From assembly GCA_024681515.1 (NCBI GenBank), contig JAILAR010000174.1, positions 124,001 to 188,000 of the forward strand: a stretch of DNA of 64,000 nucleotides, given 5' to 3'. Below the pieces are notes generated by a model. It worked only from the letters and a program-made list of their open reading frames with translations, had not been told where the DNA came from and searched no databases. Position 1 is the stretch's first letter, and every line of letters begins with the position of its first letter. This document shows, piece by piece, positions 35,937-44,810 of this stretch. This stretch comes from Eubacterium sp. (GTDB lineage: Bacteria > Bacillota > Clostridia > Lachnospirales > Lachnospiraceae). The translations under genes and the position numbers were made by a program.

Positions 35937-37499
35937 CTACTTTCCCCAACCGTAGAATTCGTCCAACGATCCTTCCGTGGTTGCCTGTCCCTCCACCGCT
36001 GCCTTCTCATAGGGAAATGCGACGCTGTCGGAGGCTGTAAGACCTTCCTTCACCACGATCATTTCTCCGTAGTAGATCTTGCCGGTGGTAACATACTGCT
36101 TCTTCAGGGTGCCGTGATCCTCCTTCATGGCATAAAATTTCCCGTTTTCTTCCTTCAGGAAATACTTAGGAACGACCAGGGTATTCATCCGTTCCTCCTC
36201 CGCGTTTCCTTCTCCCGGACCGGCCTGAAGCCAGGAACCCACGGTAAGGTCCTCTCCCCCCTGGATTGCAACGGTCACCGTATAGTTGGAGGCCGTGGCC
36301 CCCCAATAATTCTCTCCCACCGGAGACAGGGACTTCTCCGTCACGATGCCCACATAGGACATGCCCGTATCATAGCTCATGAGCTGAAACTCCGTACCGA
36401 TCTCAATACCGGCATAGGTCCATTCATCCACCGTGATCTGCGCCTCAAAACTGCTGCCGCCGCTGATACGGATCACCGGTCTGCCCATGTTAATATCTTC
36501 CTCTGAAGCATTCACTTCGGCGACATGTCCGTCCCTTGTAGCCGTAATGGCACCGTCCCTCAGACTCAGCTCCTCCTTTTTGATCTCGATCTCTTCCTGT
36601 TTGCTGAGAAGTTCATTATCCTTGATAGACTTCTCCTCTGAAGCGATCATCAGTGCCAGCTGGGATTTTGTATAGGTCTCCTCTTCCCCTCTGCCTTCCT
36701 GTTCTCTCCGGAACGCCTCATCCGCCTTGATGTATTCTTCATTCGCTTTTTCATACGCGGCATTGATCACTTCAAACGCATCGTCCTTTGCTTTCAGCGC
36801 CGTATCGTACTCTGCTTTCTTCTCCTGAATTCCTTCAATGGCCGCTTCCCGATCTTCCTGATACTTTGCCAAAAGTGTCTGATAATCATCGGGATCCATA
36901 TCCGCCTTCATCTCCGGCGCCTTCAGTTCTGTAAGTACCGCTATGGCAGCAATCAGGTTCTCCCTGGCCTCCAGCTCCTGCATGGCCTCATCCCCCGTTT
37001 CAAAGCCCAGCATCTCCGCTTCTGCTTCGCTCAGCTTCTCCTGGGCAGCCTGCAATGCCTTCTCTGCCTCAGAAGGTTCCGGCTCATAGTTGTCCGGAAC
37101 CGGATGGATCCGCTTCAACCTCTTCAGCTCATCTTTGGAAACCGCAATATTGGCCAACGTCACATCATGCTCCGCCTTTAATGTTTCGATATGCAGCTCC
37201 AGAAGCTCCGTATCAAACTTCAATAATACATCTCCGACATGCACCATATCTCCGGGACTTACACAGATCTCACGGATGATCCGATCCGTTTCCAGATATA
37301 CGGTCTGATCCGTTCCGGCCTGCACAAAACCATCCATCATAGTCTGGTTGCCATACCAGTCCCCGAGATACTGCGCCAGAGAGTATACCTTAACGGGATT
37401 GGCAGTGCGGGCATGCCTGCGATACAGCAGAATGGCTGCCGTACCGGCCCCTGCCAATGCCAGCAGGACGATGAGGGTTATGATGAGTTTCTTCTTCAT
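35937..37499 (-). CDS. HlyD/MacA-like efflux adaptor (second)
   Basis: 520 residues. N-terminal membrane anchor (about 5-27), biotinyl-lipoyl half-motif around 85-105, a long coiled coil (about 110-310, with Glu/Lys/Ala repeats such as EKLSEAEAEMLG), second lipoyl half, and beta-barrel domains. Overlaps the ATPase stop by an ATGA. It differs from the first adaptor (38274) by a longer coiled coil, which suggests the two are not interchangeable. Confidence 0.9.
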   Translation of the reverse strand: MKKKLIITLIVLLALAGAGTAAILLYRRHARTANPVKVYSLAQYLGDWYGNQTMMDGFVQAGTDQTVYLETDRIIREICVSPGDMVHVGDVLLKFDTELLELHIETLKAEHDVTLANIAVSKDELKRLKRIHPVPDNYEPEPSEAEKALQAAQEKLSEAEAEMLGFETGDEAMQELEARENLIAAIAVLTELKAPEMKADMDPDDYQTLLAKYQEDREAAIEGIQEKKAEYDTALKAKDDAFEVINAAYEKANEEYIKADEAFRREQEGRGEEETYTKSQLALMIASEEKSIKDNELLSKQEEIEIKKEELSLRDGAITATRDGHVAEVNASEEDINMGRPVIRISGGSSFEAQITVDEWTYAGIEIGTEFQLMSYDTGMSYVGIVTEKSLSPVGENYWGATASNYTVTVAIQGGEDLTVGSWLQAGPGEGNAEEERMNTLVVPKYFLKEENGKFYAMKEDHGTLKKQYVTTGKIYYGEMIVVKEGLTASDSVAFPYEKAAVEGQATTEGSLDEFYGWGK

Positions 37500-38272
37500 G
37501 CCTCGTCACCTCCTGTCTGCTTTGTCTCAGCAACCGCTTCCCCATCCAGTTCGGCCAGCTCCTCCGCAGTCAGCTCCGGTGGGATCGTGGGATTCGGATT
37601 CACCTCATCGCTGCGGATCTCTCCGTCAAAGATGGTGATGATCCGCTCTGCATGCTCAGCGATCTCCTTCGCATGTGTGATCATGATCACCGTAGAACCT
37701 TCTTCATGCAGCTGTCGGAACAACCGCATCACCTGGATCCCGGACTTGGAATCCAGTGCACCGGTAGGCTCATCTGCCAGCAGGATCTTCGGCTGATTCA
37801 CAATGGCTCTGGCAATGGCCACACGCTGTTTCTGACCGCCGGACAGCTGATTCGGAAGGAACCGCATCCGGTCTGAAAGCCCTACCTTCGCCAGGGCCTC
37901 TTCACAAAGAGCCCGTCTCTTAGACTTGGGAATACCCGCATACTGCAATGGAAGCTCCACATTCTGGATAGCCGTCTGCCGCGGCAGAAGGTTGAAATTC
38001 TGAAATACAAAACCTACGTATTTGTTTCGGATCATGGACATCCTGGCATCGCTCTGCTTTCCGATCACTTCTTCCTCCAGAAGAAATTCACCGGAGGTTG
38101 GCCGGTCCAGACATCCGATGATGTTCATCAGCGTCGTCTTTCCCGAACCAGAGGGTCCCATAATGGCAACGTACTCCCCCTCTGCCACAGACAGACTGAC
38201 ATCCTTTAGAACCGGAACATCCATTTTGCCCTGGGTATACTTCTTATAAATATGACTCAGCTGCAGGAGCAT
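37496..38272 (-). CDS. ABC transporter ATPase of MacB/LolD type
   Basis: 258 residues. GPSGSGKTTLMNIIG, LSGGQKQRVAIARAI and LLADEPTGALDS are all intact. A C-terminal acidic/proline extension (about 225-258; PELTAEELAELDGEAVAETK) exceeds the usual 225-230 residues. Start 38272 with GGAGG 8 nt upstream; earlier frame lies in the upstream gene. Second gene of the four-gene efflux operon. Confidence 0.94.
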   Translation of the reverse strand: MLLQLSHIYKKYTQGKMDVPVLKDVSLSVAEGEYVAIMGPSGSGKTTLMNIIGCLDRPTSGEFLLEEEVIGKQSDARMSMIRNKYVGFVFQNFNLLPRQTAIQNVELPLQYAGIPKSKRRALCEEALAKVGLSDRMRFLPNQLSGGQKQRVAIARAIVNQPKILLADEPTGALDSKSGIQVMRLFRQLHEEGSTVIMITHAKEIAEHAERIITIFDGEIRSDEVNPNPTIPPELTAEELAELDGEAVAETKQTGGDEA

Positions 38273-38273
38273 A

Positions 38274-39764
38274 CTACTCACCTCCTGCTTCATTCTGTAA
38301 CTCGTCTGTCTTGCCGTCCGTCTCACCGACGCCGGCACCGTCATATACTTTCACATCATTTTCAGGCTGACCTCCCTGATCCACAGTATCTTCCATCATC
38401 TTGTCATCTATATTGGAATCATCGTATACCATAATATCCTGACCCTCCGGGATCTCGAAGGACATATCCTTTCCGTCATCCTTCTCCGGCACATCAACCA
38501 CAATATTATCCGGGTTCTCCGGATTCTCCTGCTGCTCCGATGCCAGCTGGGCAGCCACCTCCTCATAATTTGAAGTAGCCGGATTCCCCTCTTCGATCCT
38601 GTCCTCCGGGAATGCGATAAAGTCCTCTTTGGTAAGACCGTCTGTGATCTCATAGGAGTCCATCATTTCGTCATATTCGCCCACCTGCAGCTTCGCTTTG
38701 GTGATGGTATCCTCCGAGGTCTTCTTCCAGATATAATATTCTCCGTTTTCTTCCATCAGATAATAGGACGGGAGGTAGATCCCCTCCTTCACCTGTCCCT
38801 GACCGTTGTCCATCTCGATATAGAGATGCTGGCCCAGGATCAGTCCCTCGGAATTCTCCGGATCTACATAGAAATTATACTTGGACGCAGATTCCCCGCT
38901 GCCCTTCTCGTAATACATGCCGCCGTTTTCATCCTGCACCGGTTCCAGATTCACCTTGGAAATGGTACCGCGCCAGATCTGATCCTGATCCAGACGGGAA
39001 CGGATGATCACTGCCATTCCCTGCTGCAGCTGTCTTACATTGGTCTCCGTCACGGTTCCCTTCACACGGTAATCCCCAACGGCCATGATAGTCATAAATG
39101 CACTGCCGGAGCTGTCCCCGCCGTAACCGCCGTAGTAGTCTCTGTCTCCATAGGAGCCCTGGTCTCCGCCGTTGGAATTCTGAATGGTCTTGATGACACC
39201 GGACATGGGAGCCGTTACCACCGTCTCTCCGATACCGTCTTTCATCCGCTGGAGTTCCACCTCCTTCAGAGAAAGGTTATACTCATCTTCATGGATCTTG
39301 GCCAGCAGACTGTTGATCTGACTGGTATAGCTCAGCTTCTCACTGCCGGAGGAACCGTTCCGAAGCTTCTTCAGATCCGCCACCTGTTCATAATCCGACT
39401 GGATCCCGTTCCTTAGACTCTCCAGTTCCAGTTCCTTGGACTCGATATCCAACTCCGCCTGTTCCGTATCATAGGTAAAGAGAGGATCCCCTTCATTTAC
39501 GACATCCCCTACCTTCACCAGAATATCCTTTACCTTCTTATCCGGGTCCTTCTCCACATTTGTGGTCTCCTGGGATTCCACAATGCCCATGAACCGGCTG
39601 TCCTTCCCGAGATAATCTCCCAGCAGATTACCTACCTTCTCTACATAGACCAGTTTTCCGTTTCCTTTCGCAGCCTTCCCGCTGCGAAGCAGGAAGAACA
39701 GTCCGATGCCGATGCCGATCAGAAGAAAACTTATGATCAGGATCACAATGCCTCGTTTCTTCAT
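38274..39764 (-). CDS. HlyD/MacA-like efflux adaptor (first)
   Basis: 496 residues. N-terminal membrane helix (about 5-27), lipoyl domain, short coiled coil (about 105-185), Gly/Tyr/Asp-rich loop (about 205-225; GGDQGSYGDRDYYGGYGG), beta-barrel, and an acidic C-terminal tail (about 420-496; Asp/Glu/Asn-rich). Ribosome site GGAGG. First gene of the efflux operon; the truncated repeat copy F lies just upstream. Confidence 0.88.
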   Translation of the reverse strand: MKKRGIVILIISFLLIGIGIGLFFLLRSGKAAKGNGKLVYVEKVGNLLGDYLGKDSRFMGIVESQETTNVEKDPDKKVKDILVKVGDVVNEGDPLFTYDTEQAELDIESKELELESLRNGIQSDYEQVADLKKLRNGSSGSEKLSYTSQINSLLAKIHEDEYNLSLKEVELQRMKDGIGETVVTAPMSGVIKTIQNSNGGDQGSYGDRDYYGGYGGDSSGSAFMTIMAVGDYRVKGTVTETNVRQLQQGMAVIIRSRLDQDQIWRGTISKVNLEPVQDENGGMYYEKGSGESASKYNFYVDPENSEGLILGQHLYIEMDNGQGQVKEGIYLPSYYLMEENGEYYIWKKTSEDTITKAKLQVGEYDEMMDSYEITDGLTKEDFIAFPEDRIEEGNPATSNYEEVAAQLASEQQENPENPDNIVVDVPEKDDGKDMSFEIPEGQDIMVYDDSNIDDKMMEDTVDQGGQPENDVKVYDGAGVGETDGKTDELQNEAGGE

Positions 39765-39782
39765 GCGTAATATACCTCCAGA

Positions 39783-39824
39783 TTAAGACTTCGCGCCTAA
39801 AGCGCTTCGCAGATCATCACACAG
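39783..39824 (-). repeat. dispersed intergenic element, truncated copy F (3' half)
   Basis: Minus strand GTGTGATGATCTGCGAAGCGC, then hairpin GCGC-TTTAG-GCGC and GAAGTCTTAAT, ending at the ribosome site of the efflux operon. Only the 3' arm of the long stem and the GC hairpin remain. Confidence 0.65.
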
Positions 39825-39850
39825 AAAAACAGAGGTTATAAAAACCTCTG
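39825..39850 (-). terminator. terminator of the 109-residue membrane protein gene
   Basis: Perfect 8-bp stem CAGAGGTT/AACCTCTG, 5-nt loop, five T on the minus strand. The efflux operon must therefore have a promoter between here and 39764, or depend on read-through; none is obvious. Confidence 0.85.
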
Positions 39851-39898
39851 ATTCTGATACGTTTCCTGTCCTATGTTTTATGGGACAATTATAAAAAT

Positions 39899-40228
39899 TT
39901 ATTCTCTCGAAAACACCTTTTTCAGCCAAAGGAAGATATACAAAATGATCGGAATGATGATCGTCACAAAAAGCACCGCCAACGTATACTGACTTCCCGT
40001 TATGATGCAAAAAATCAGCCAACAGATCAGGAAGGCCATGATGACAAGCCCGCTGATTGCCAGGGCCCGCACGGACTTCCTGCGCGCCTTGGGCAATTCC
40101 TCTTCATCGAATTCTTCATTCTCCTGCAGATATTCAGTGATTTCCTCATCTGAATTCACATTTTTCGCCTCTTCAGAACGATCCGTATATTCTTCTGTCA
40201 ATTTTTCCCGATTTTCGGTATCACTCAT
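39899..40228 (-). CDS. small two-helix membrane protein with acidic N-terminus
   Basis: 109 residues. Residues 1-50 are highly acidic (Glu/Asp-rich), then two membrane helices (about 55-77 and 82-102) and a basic tail. Ribosome site GGAGA. Both termini would be cytoplasmic by the positive-inside rule. No family recognised. Confidence 0.75.
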   Translation of the reverse strand: MSDTENREKLTEEYTDRSEEAKNVNSDEEITEYLQENEEFDEEELPKARRKSVRALAISGLVIMAFLICWLIFCIITGSQYTLAVLFVTIIIPIILYIFLWLKKVFSRE

Positions 40229-40256
40229 TTTGTTATCTCCGATTCCGGTTTAAACC

Positions 40257-41585
40257 TTAGCTTTCATCCGTTTCACGTTTCAGGAACTCCATCCACTCCC
40301 GGATCTGTGCTTCCTTCCCCTGCTCCGACGGTTCGTAGAACGTGGTTCCAAGCAGTGCATCCGGCAGATACTGCTGTTTCACATAGTGGTTTGGGAAATC
40401 ATGGGCATATTTATAACCCACATGTCCCAGATCTCTGGAACCGCTGTAATGCGCATCCCGCAAATGCGGCGGGACCTCTGCCCTGCCATGTTCCTTCACG
40501 GCATCCAACGCCGCAAAGATGGCATTCGTTACGGAATTACTCTTCGGTGCAGTCGCAACATACACCGCCGCATGCGCCAGGATCAGCTGGGATTCCGGCA
40601 TCCCGACCCGTTCCACGGCCTGAGCGGCCGCCACCGCCACCTGCAGCGCCTGAGGATCTGCCATACCCACATCTTCACTGGCACAGATCATGATGCGCCG
40701 TGCGATGAAGGTCACACTTTCTCCGCCGTACAGCATTTTCGCAAGATAGTACAATGCCGCGTCCGGATCCGACCCACGCATGGACTTGATAAAAGCGGAA
40801 ATGATATCGTAATGATTATCCCCGTCTTTATCGTACTTAATGTTCCGTCTCTGGATGCACTCTTCCGCCACCTCAAGTGTGATACGGATCTTCCCGTCCG
40901 CATCCGGAGGAGTAGTCAGAATACCCAGTTCCAGGGCATTCAGCGCATTTCTTGCGTCTCCCTCAGCCATGTCCGCCAGAAAAGCAACGGCCTCCTCCGA
41001 TATCTCGGCGTTATAGACGCCCATGCCCTGTTCCTTATCCGACACCGCCCTGCGGATCAGTTTTGCAATATCCTGCTCCGTAAGCGGATTCAGGCGAAAC
41101 ACCGTGGACCTTGAGATCAGCGCACTGTTCACTTCAAAATAGGGATTCTCCGTGGTAGCTCCGATGAGGATCACGGTTCCGTCCTCAACATAAGGAAGCA
41201 GGAAATCCTGCTGCGCTTTGTTGAACCGATGGATCTCGTCCACAAAGAGAATGGTTTTCCTGCCGTACATCCCAAGTGTATTTTTTGCTTCCTTTACGAC
41301 CTCCTCCATATCCTTCTTACCGGAGGTAGTCGCATTGATTTCCTTGAAATCCGCCTTCGTGGTATTTGCGATCACGTAGGCCAGAGTGGTCTTCCCCGTG
41401 CCCGGGGGACCATACAGAATGACGGAGGACAGCCGGTCAGCCTCAATGGCCCGGGTAAGCAATTTTCCCGGTCCCAGAATATGCTCCTGTCCCACCACAT
41501 CCGAAAGCTTCTTCGGACGAAGCCTGCGCGCAAGAGGCGACTCGGTCTTTCCGTTTTGTTCCCTCATAAAGTCAAACAGATCCAT
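40257..41585 (-). CDS. rarA: replication-associated recombination protein A (RarA/MgsA)
   Basis: AAA+ ATPase acting at stalled replication forks and on single-strand gaps with SSB. 442 residues. Walker A GPPGTGKTTLAY, Walker B LFVDEIHRFN, sensor 1 GATTENP, and the C-terminal MgsA tetramerisation domain with HAAVYVATAPKSN and YAHDFPNHYVKQQYLP. Ribosome site GGAG. Confidence 0.96.
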   Translation of the reverse strand: MDLFDFMREQNGKTESPLARRLRPKKLSDVVGQEHILGPGKLLTRAIEADRLSSVILYGPPGTGKTTLAYVIANTTKADFKEINATTSGKKDMEEVVKEAKNTLGMYGRKTILFVDEIHRFNKAQQDFLLPYVEDGTVILIGATTENPYFEVNSALISRSTVFRLNPLTEQDIAKLIRRAVSDKEQGMGVYNAEISEEAVAFLADMAEGDARNALNALELGILTTPPDADGKIRITLEVAEECIQRRNIKYDKDGDNHYDIISAFIKSMRGSDPDAALYYLAKMLYGGESVTFIARRIMICASEDVGMADPQALQVAVAAAQAVERVGMPESQLILAHAAVYVATAPKSNSVTNAIFAALDAVKEHGRAEVPPHLRDAHYSGSRDLGHVGYKYAHDFPNHYVKQQYLPDALLGTTFYEPSEQGKEAQIREWMEFLKRETDES

Positions 41586-41609
41586 GAATAAGCTCCATCT
41601 TGTTACACT

Positions 41610-42002
41610 CTACTCAACAACACCGAGTTTTTTGATTATGGAATCGAACTTCATCACGTCGATGGGCTTGCAGATGTAATCATCATAGTCCTCACTTGCA
41701 TAGGATGCATCAAAGTCCTCATCCAACGCACTGATCATGATCACCTTGCAGCGGGAGATCCGCGGGATTCCCAGCTTCCGCTCTGCATCACGGATGGATG
41801 CCAGTGCCTTATAACCATCGATCTTCGGCATCATGATATCCAGGCACACCAGATCAAAGAAATTCTTTTCCGATGCCGCCGCAACAAAGGTATCCACTGC
41901 CTGGATCCCGTCTGTTGTAAGCTCCACTTCTCCATATCTGGAAAGCAGCTTGCATAAGAACTTTCCGCTTGCCTGATCATCCTCGGCTACCAATACCCTC
42001 AT
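41610..42002 (-). CDS. stand-alone response-regulator receiver domain
   Basis: 130 residues, a single CheY-like domain with no output domain. Acid pocket EDD (7-9), phosphoacceptor Asp55 in CLDIMMP, Ser91 in MISALDE (switch position) and Lys112 in CKPID. Such proteins shuttle phosphate in relays. The nearest kinase here is at 18.4 kb. Ribosome site GGAGG. Confidence 0.92.
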   Translation of the reverse strand: MRVLVAEDDQASGKFLCKLLSRYGEVELTTDGIQAVDTFVAAASEKNFFDLVCLDIMMPKIDGYKALASIRDAERKLGIPRISRCKVIMISALDEDFDASYASEDYDDYICKPIDVMKFDSIIKKLGVVE

Positions 42003-42083
42003 AATGCACCTCCGTTATTTTTCCGTAATTATTTAATCGAAAAATCCGATCTGAAATACTGATCGTCTCATAACCTGTAAGGA

Positions 42084-42677
42084 TCACTTCTCCGTCTTCA
42101 GCAGATCCAACATATTATCGATATACTCTATGATCTCTTTCTTTATGGATCCCTTCTCCGAACTGAACCTACGCTTCAAAATGATCGCCCGTATATAGCC
42201 ATGCACACAGTCAGCCATGCGTCCCGCATCGTATCCTTGCCTTAGCTCGCCTGCATCGATTGCATCCTGAAACAGCCCTGTCACATAGTTTTTCCTGCTG
42301 GTGGCCCCTTCCACGATCTTCTCTCTGGTAGCGGTGTTATGCAGCAGTTCTTCATACTGAAGCATCAATGTCGACAATGAATAGTAGTTTTCATAGTAAA
42401 TGGCATAATCCTCAAAGTAAGCACGGATCTTTTCAACACAGGATCCCTCCTTTGCCTGGATCGTCTTACGGATGCTCTTATCAAACCGAAAATAGTATTC
42501 TACCACATCTACCAGAAGCTCATTGATCTCGCCGTAAAACCGATACAGAAGCGGTTCAGAGAGATTCGCCCTCATGGAAATATTCTTCGTCGTAAGGCTG
42601 GATAATCCGGATTCACTTATGATGTCGATGGCAGTCGAGATGATTCGATCTTTTGTCGAAATGAAACTCTCTGTCAC
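42084..42677 (-). CDS. TetR family transcriptional regulator
   Basis: 197 residues from a GTG start (42677; GGGGGGAG upstream). N-terminal HTH (STAIDIISESGLSSLTTKNISMRANLS) and a helical ligand-binding domain. Likely represses a transporter or itself; the sRNA-like region 42859-43035 lies upstream, and the MacB-type efflux operon is 2.3 kb downstream. Target unproven. Confidence 0.88.
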   Translation of the reverse strand: MTESFISTKDRIISTAIDIISESGLSSLTTKNISMRANLSEPLLYRFYGEINELLVDVVEYYFRFDKSIRKTIQAKEGSCVEKIRAYFEDYAIYYENYYSLSTLMLQYEELLHNTATREKIVEGATSRKNYVTGLFQDAIDAGELRQGYDAGRMADCVHGYIRAIILKRRFSSEKGSIKKEIIEYIDNMLDLLKTEK

Positions 42678-42858
42678 TGTTCTCCCCCCTCGATTTCATG
42701 TAAGATGCGTACACAAAAAAACGTACCTAAAATACACACATTCAAGATTTTACGAAATAGTTTTTTGCGTTACATAATATCCCCGATACCATTTTATTCG
42801 GAAAGAGGGGATTTGTCAATTATTAACAGAAATTTCAAAGAAAGTGTCACATTTGCAC

Positions 42859-42884
42859 AAAAAAAGGGGCATGAACGTATGCCT
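42859..42884 (-). terminator. terminator of putative ncRNA
   Basis: Minus strand GGCAT-ACGTTC-ATGCC followed by CC and seven T. Confidence 0.75.
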
Positions 42885-43035
42885 CGGGAAATTTAAGTAG
42901 TGACGGCATGACCGTCCGTACACAGAATGAAGACAGTGACGGCATGACCATACGCTCCGGGCAGTGTTTTCTCCAGATACATGGAAATGATCCGTCGAAA
43001 ACACTCCCATCGCAGGTCATGCCTGTTTACTGATA
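42885..43035 (-). ncRNA. candidate structured RNA between lipoprotein and tetR genes
   Basis: Most of the 424-nt gap 42678-43101 is non-coding. The minus strand contains GGCATGACC (43023-43015), an inner perfect stem GTGTTTTC/GAAAACAC, and GGTCATGCC (42949-42941), which closes the fold, then a second copy of GGTCATGCCGTCACT 36 nt further (42913-42899) that could pair alternatively, and finally the terminator at 42859-42884. It could be a stand-alone small RNA or the 3' UTR of the operon ending at 43102. No clean promoter is visible. The remaining 42685-42850 is AT-rich. Confidence 0.5.
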
Positions 43036-43101
43036 ATTAATAGTTCGCCGTTTACTGAAATATAAAAGAGTTCGTTGTTTAAAGTATATTAACTCAATAG
43101 T

Positions 43102-43701
43102 CTACTGCTGCTTCATATTGTACTGAATGGAGGATACGTTACCGTCCGTAAAGATGAAAAGTAACGTACAGTTCCCTTTGTCGATCTGGAGGCTGCTGAC
43201 GCCTGCGGCTTTCTGGCCGTAGAGGTTTTCCACGTCCGTCTGAGACATTCCGATATAAGCGCCTTCCGGGGTTGCTACGGTATCATCACGAAGGACAACA
43301 CCGCTGATCACAGATTTTTCGTCATTGGCGTAGGTAAGTACTTCGTAACCGGGATAAACATAGATCACGTCCATACCATCAAATGCACAGCTGGGAGCTT
43401 CGTAAGTATTCTGCGCAGTTCCCAGGGCCTGAATGATCGGTTCTGAGGGTGCATTCAGTTCGATGGTGACATCCCCCTTCTTGAAAAACCAGTTCTCGGA
43501 GTTTTGTCCGCTTTCCGTCACCGCCTCGGAGGCCTGCGCTGTATTTTTTGCGGTCGTATCCGCCTGCGCGGTTGTCGTAGCTGTCTTGGATCCGCTATCC
43601 GAAGCGGTTGTTCCACTCTCATTCTTGCTTCCGCACGCAGTCAGGGACAGCGCCAACGCTGCAATGATCATTGTGTTCCTTATAAGCCCTTGTTTCTTCA
43701 T
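43102..43701 (-). CDS. lipoprotein of the Dlt-like operon
   Basis: 199 residues. Lipobox LTAC with Cys23 (signal LSLTACGSKNES), then a Thr/Ala/Ser-rich linker (about 25-70) and a beta-rich domain with the duplicated feel of a SmpA/OmlA-like fold (PEGAYIGMSQTDVENLYG). Attached to the outer face of the membrane. Last gene of the six-gene cluster (21 nt after the SGNH gene), so it probably helps the acylation machinery or processes its substrate; no closer family. Confidence 0.82.
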   Translation of the reverse strand: MKKQGLIRNTMIIAALALSLTACGSKNESGTTASDSGSKTATTTAQADTTAKNTAQASEAVTESGQNSENWFFKKGDVTIELNAPSEPIIQALGTAQNTYEAPSCAFDGMDVIYVYPGYEVLTYANDEKSVISGVVLRDDTVATPEGAYIGMSQTDVENLYGQKAAGVSSLQIDKGNCTLLFIFTDGNVSSIQYNMKQQ

Positions 43702-43721
43702 GTTTCTTTACTACTCCTTAT

Positions 43722-44783
43722 TTATCTGTAACTGGTTACTTTCCCGGTTTCTTCTAATTGCTTAAACTGGGACTCCTTCATCTGTTCATAGAACTCGATC
43801 TTCTCATCCCATTTCTTTGAAAGCTCTGCATCTCCCCGGTGGTCCGTGATCCCTGTCTGCTGCTGCAGGATCTTTCCGAAATACGCACTGGATTTCTCCG
43901 CACCGGACAGATTCAGGTGCAGACCTGCATCATAGGTATCCGTGGTATAGTCGATCCCGGTTTCATCCTGGTGTTCCAGGAAATTCACGTAGGTGAGATC
44001 ATTTTTCTCTGCATAGTCCCGGATCTGCTGATCCCACTCCGGATACCAGTAGGGATAACAGGAAGCGGACTTGATCAGGATCAATGTGATCCCATGCTCC
44101 TTGCAGCAGTCACGGATCTTATCCAGATATTCCCAGTCGATATCCGAATAAGTATAATCCGCCAGCGGGATCGGATCCGGCAGATACTCCACCGGTTTCG
44201 TATCCACCCGCATAAGATAACCGTTGTGCGAGAGCTGCTCCGTCCCAAACATATATCTGAAATCCTCAGAGGTCAGTTCGTTCCAGCGGGAATGGAACCG
44301 AAGGATGGGAAAAACGTAAGAAAGATAGGATTCTTCCTCTGTCATGGAGGCCTTGATGGCATCGGATTTTACAGAAGACCAGCGCATACCGTCCAATGTC
44401 AGTCGGTTATATGCTTCGCTCTGTGGCTCATCATAACGCATGGAGAATACATTGTAAACCACAACTTTCGGAGTTTCATAGCGGAGAGTATCCTCCAGCA
44501 TATAATAGGACTGCCAGATCAGCTGCTGGGGAGTACCGCGGATCACGCTGGTGATGCCGTAATCCTGCCAGAGCTTAATGGGTGAAAAATTGCAGTACAC
44601 CTCACAGTCTCCGATGAAAAGCACGTCATTATCCCCGGCATTGTCATAATACTCTGCCGAAAGAACGCCCTCCTCATTATCCTCGATATACTTCGGGACC
44701 AGAAGCCGCTGAAGCAACCAGAGGCTGACAAGCAGAGCAGCCAGAAATAGTATGATATTTCGTATGATCTTGAATTTCTTCAA
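43722..44783 (-). CDS. DltD/SGNH-like protein with Cys in nucleophile position
   Basis: 353 residues from a TTG start (44783; GGAGGAG 10 nt upstream). N-terminal membrane anchor (about 10-27), extracellular SGNH-like domain. The nucleophile region is LFIGDCEVY with Cys60 where SGNH proteins have Ser, and the C-terminal catalytic block DAGLHLNLSG has Asp285 and His289. Position next to an MBOAT, a carrier protein and an adenylation enzyme marks it as the DltD-equivalent transferase/esterase of a cell-surface acylation system. Whether Cys60 is catalytic is inferred. Confidence 0.75.
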   Translation of the reverse strand: MKKFKIIRNIILFLAALLVSLWLLQRLLVPKYIEDNEEGVLSAEYYDNAGDNDVLFIGDCEVYCNFSPIKLWQDYGITSVIRGTPQQLIWQSYYMLEDTLRYETPKVVVYNVFSMRYDEPQSEAYNRLTLDGMRWSSVKSDAIKASMTEEESYLSYVFPILRFHSRWNELTSEDFRYMFGTEQLSHNGYLMRVDTKPVEYLPDPIPLADYTYSDIDWEYLDKIRDCCKEHGITLILIKSASCYPYWYPEWDQQIRDYAEKNDLTYVNFLEHQDETGIDYTTDTYDAGLHLNLSGAEKSSAYFGKILQQQTGITDHRGDAELSKKWDEKIEFYEQMKESQFKQLEETGKVTSYR

Positions 44784-44810
44784 CTTCTGTACTCTCCTCC
44801 GCCCACATGA

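Noticed and set aside
42899..42949. Possible CRISPR-like spacing: two AGTGACGGCATGACC copies 36 nt apart
   Set aside because: Only two copies, with no array and no cas genes; better explained as parts of RNA stems.
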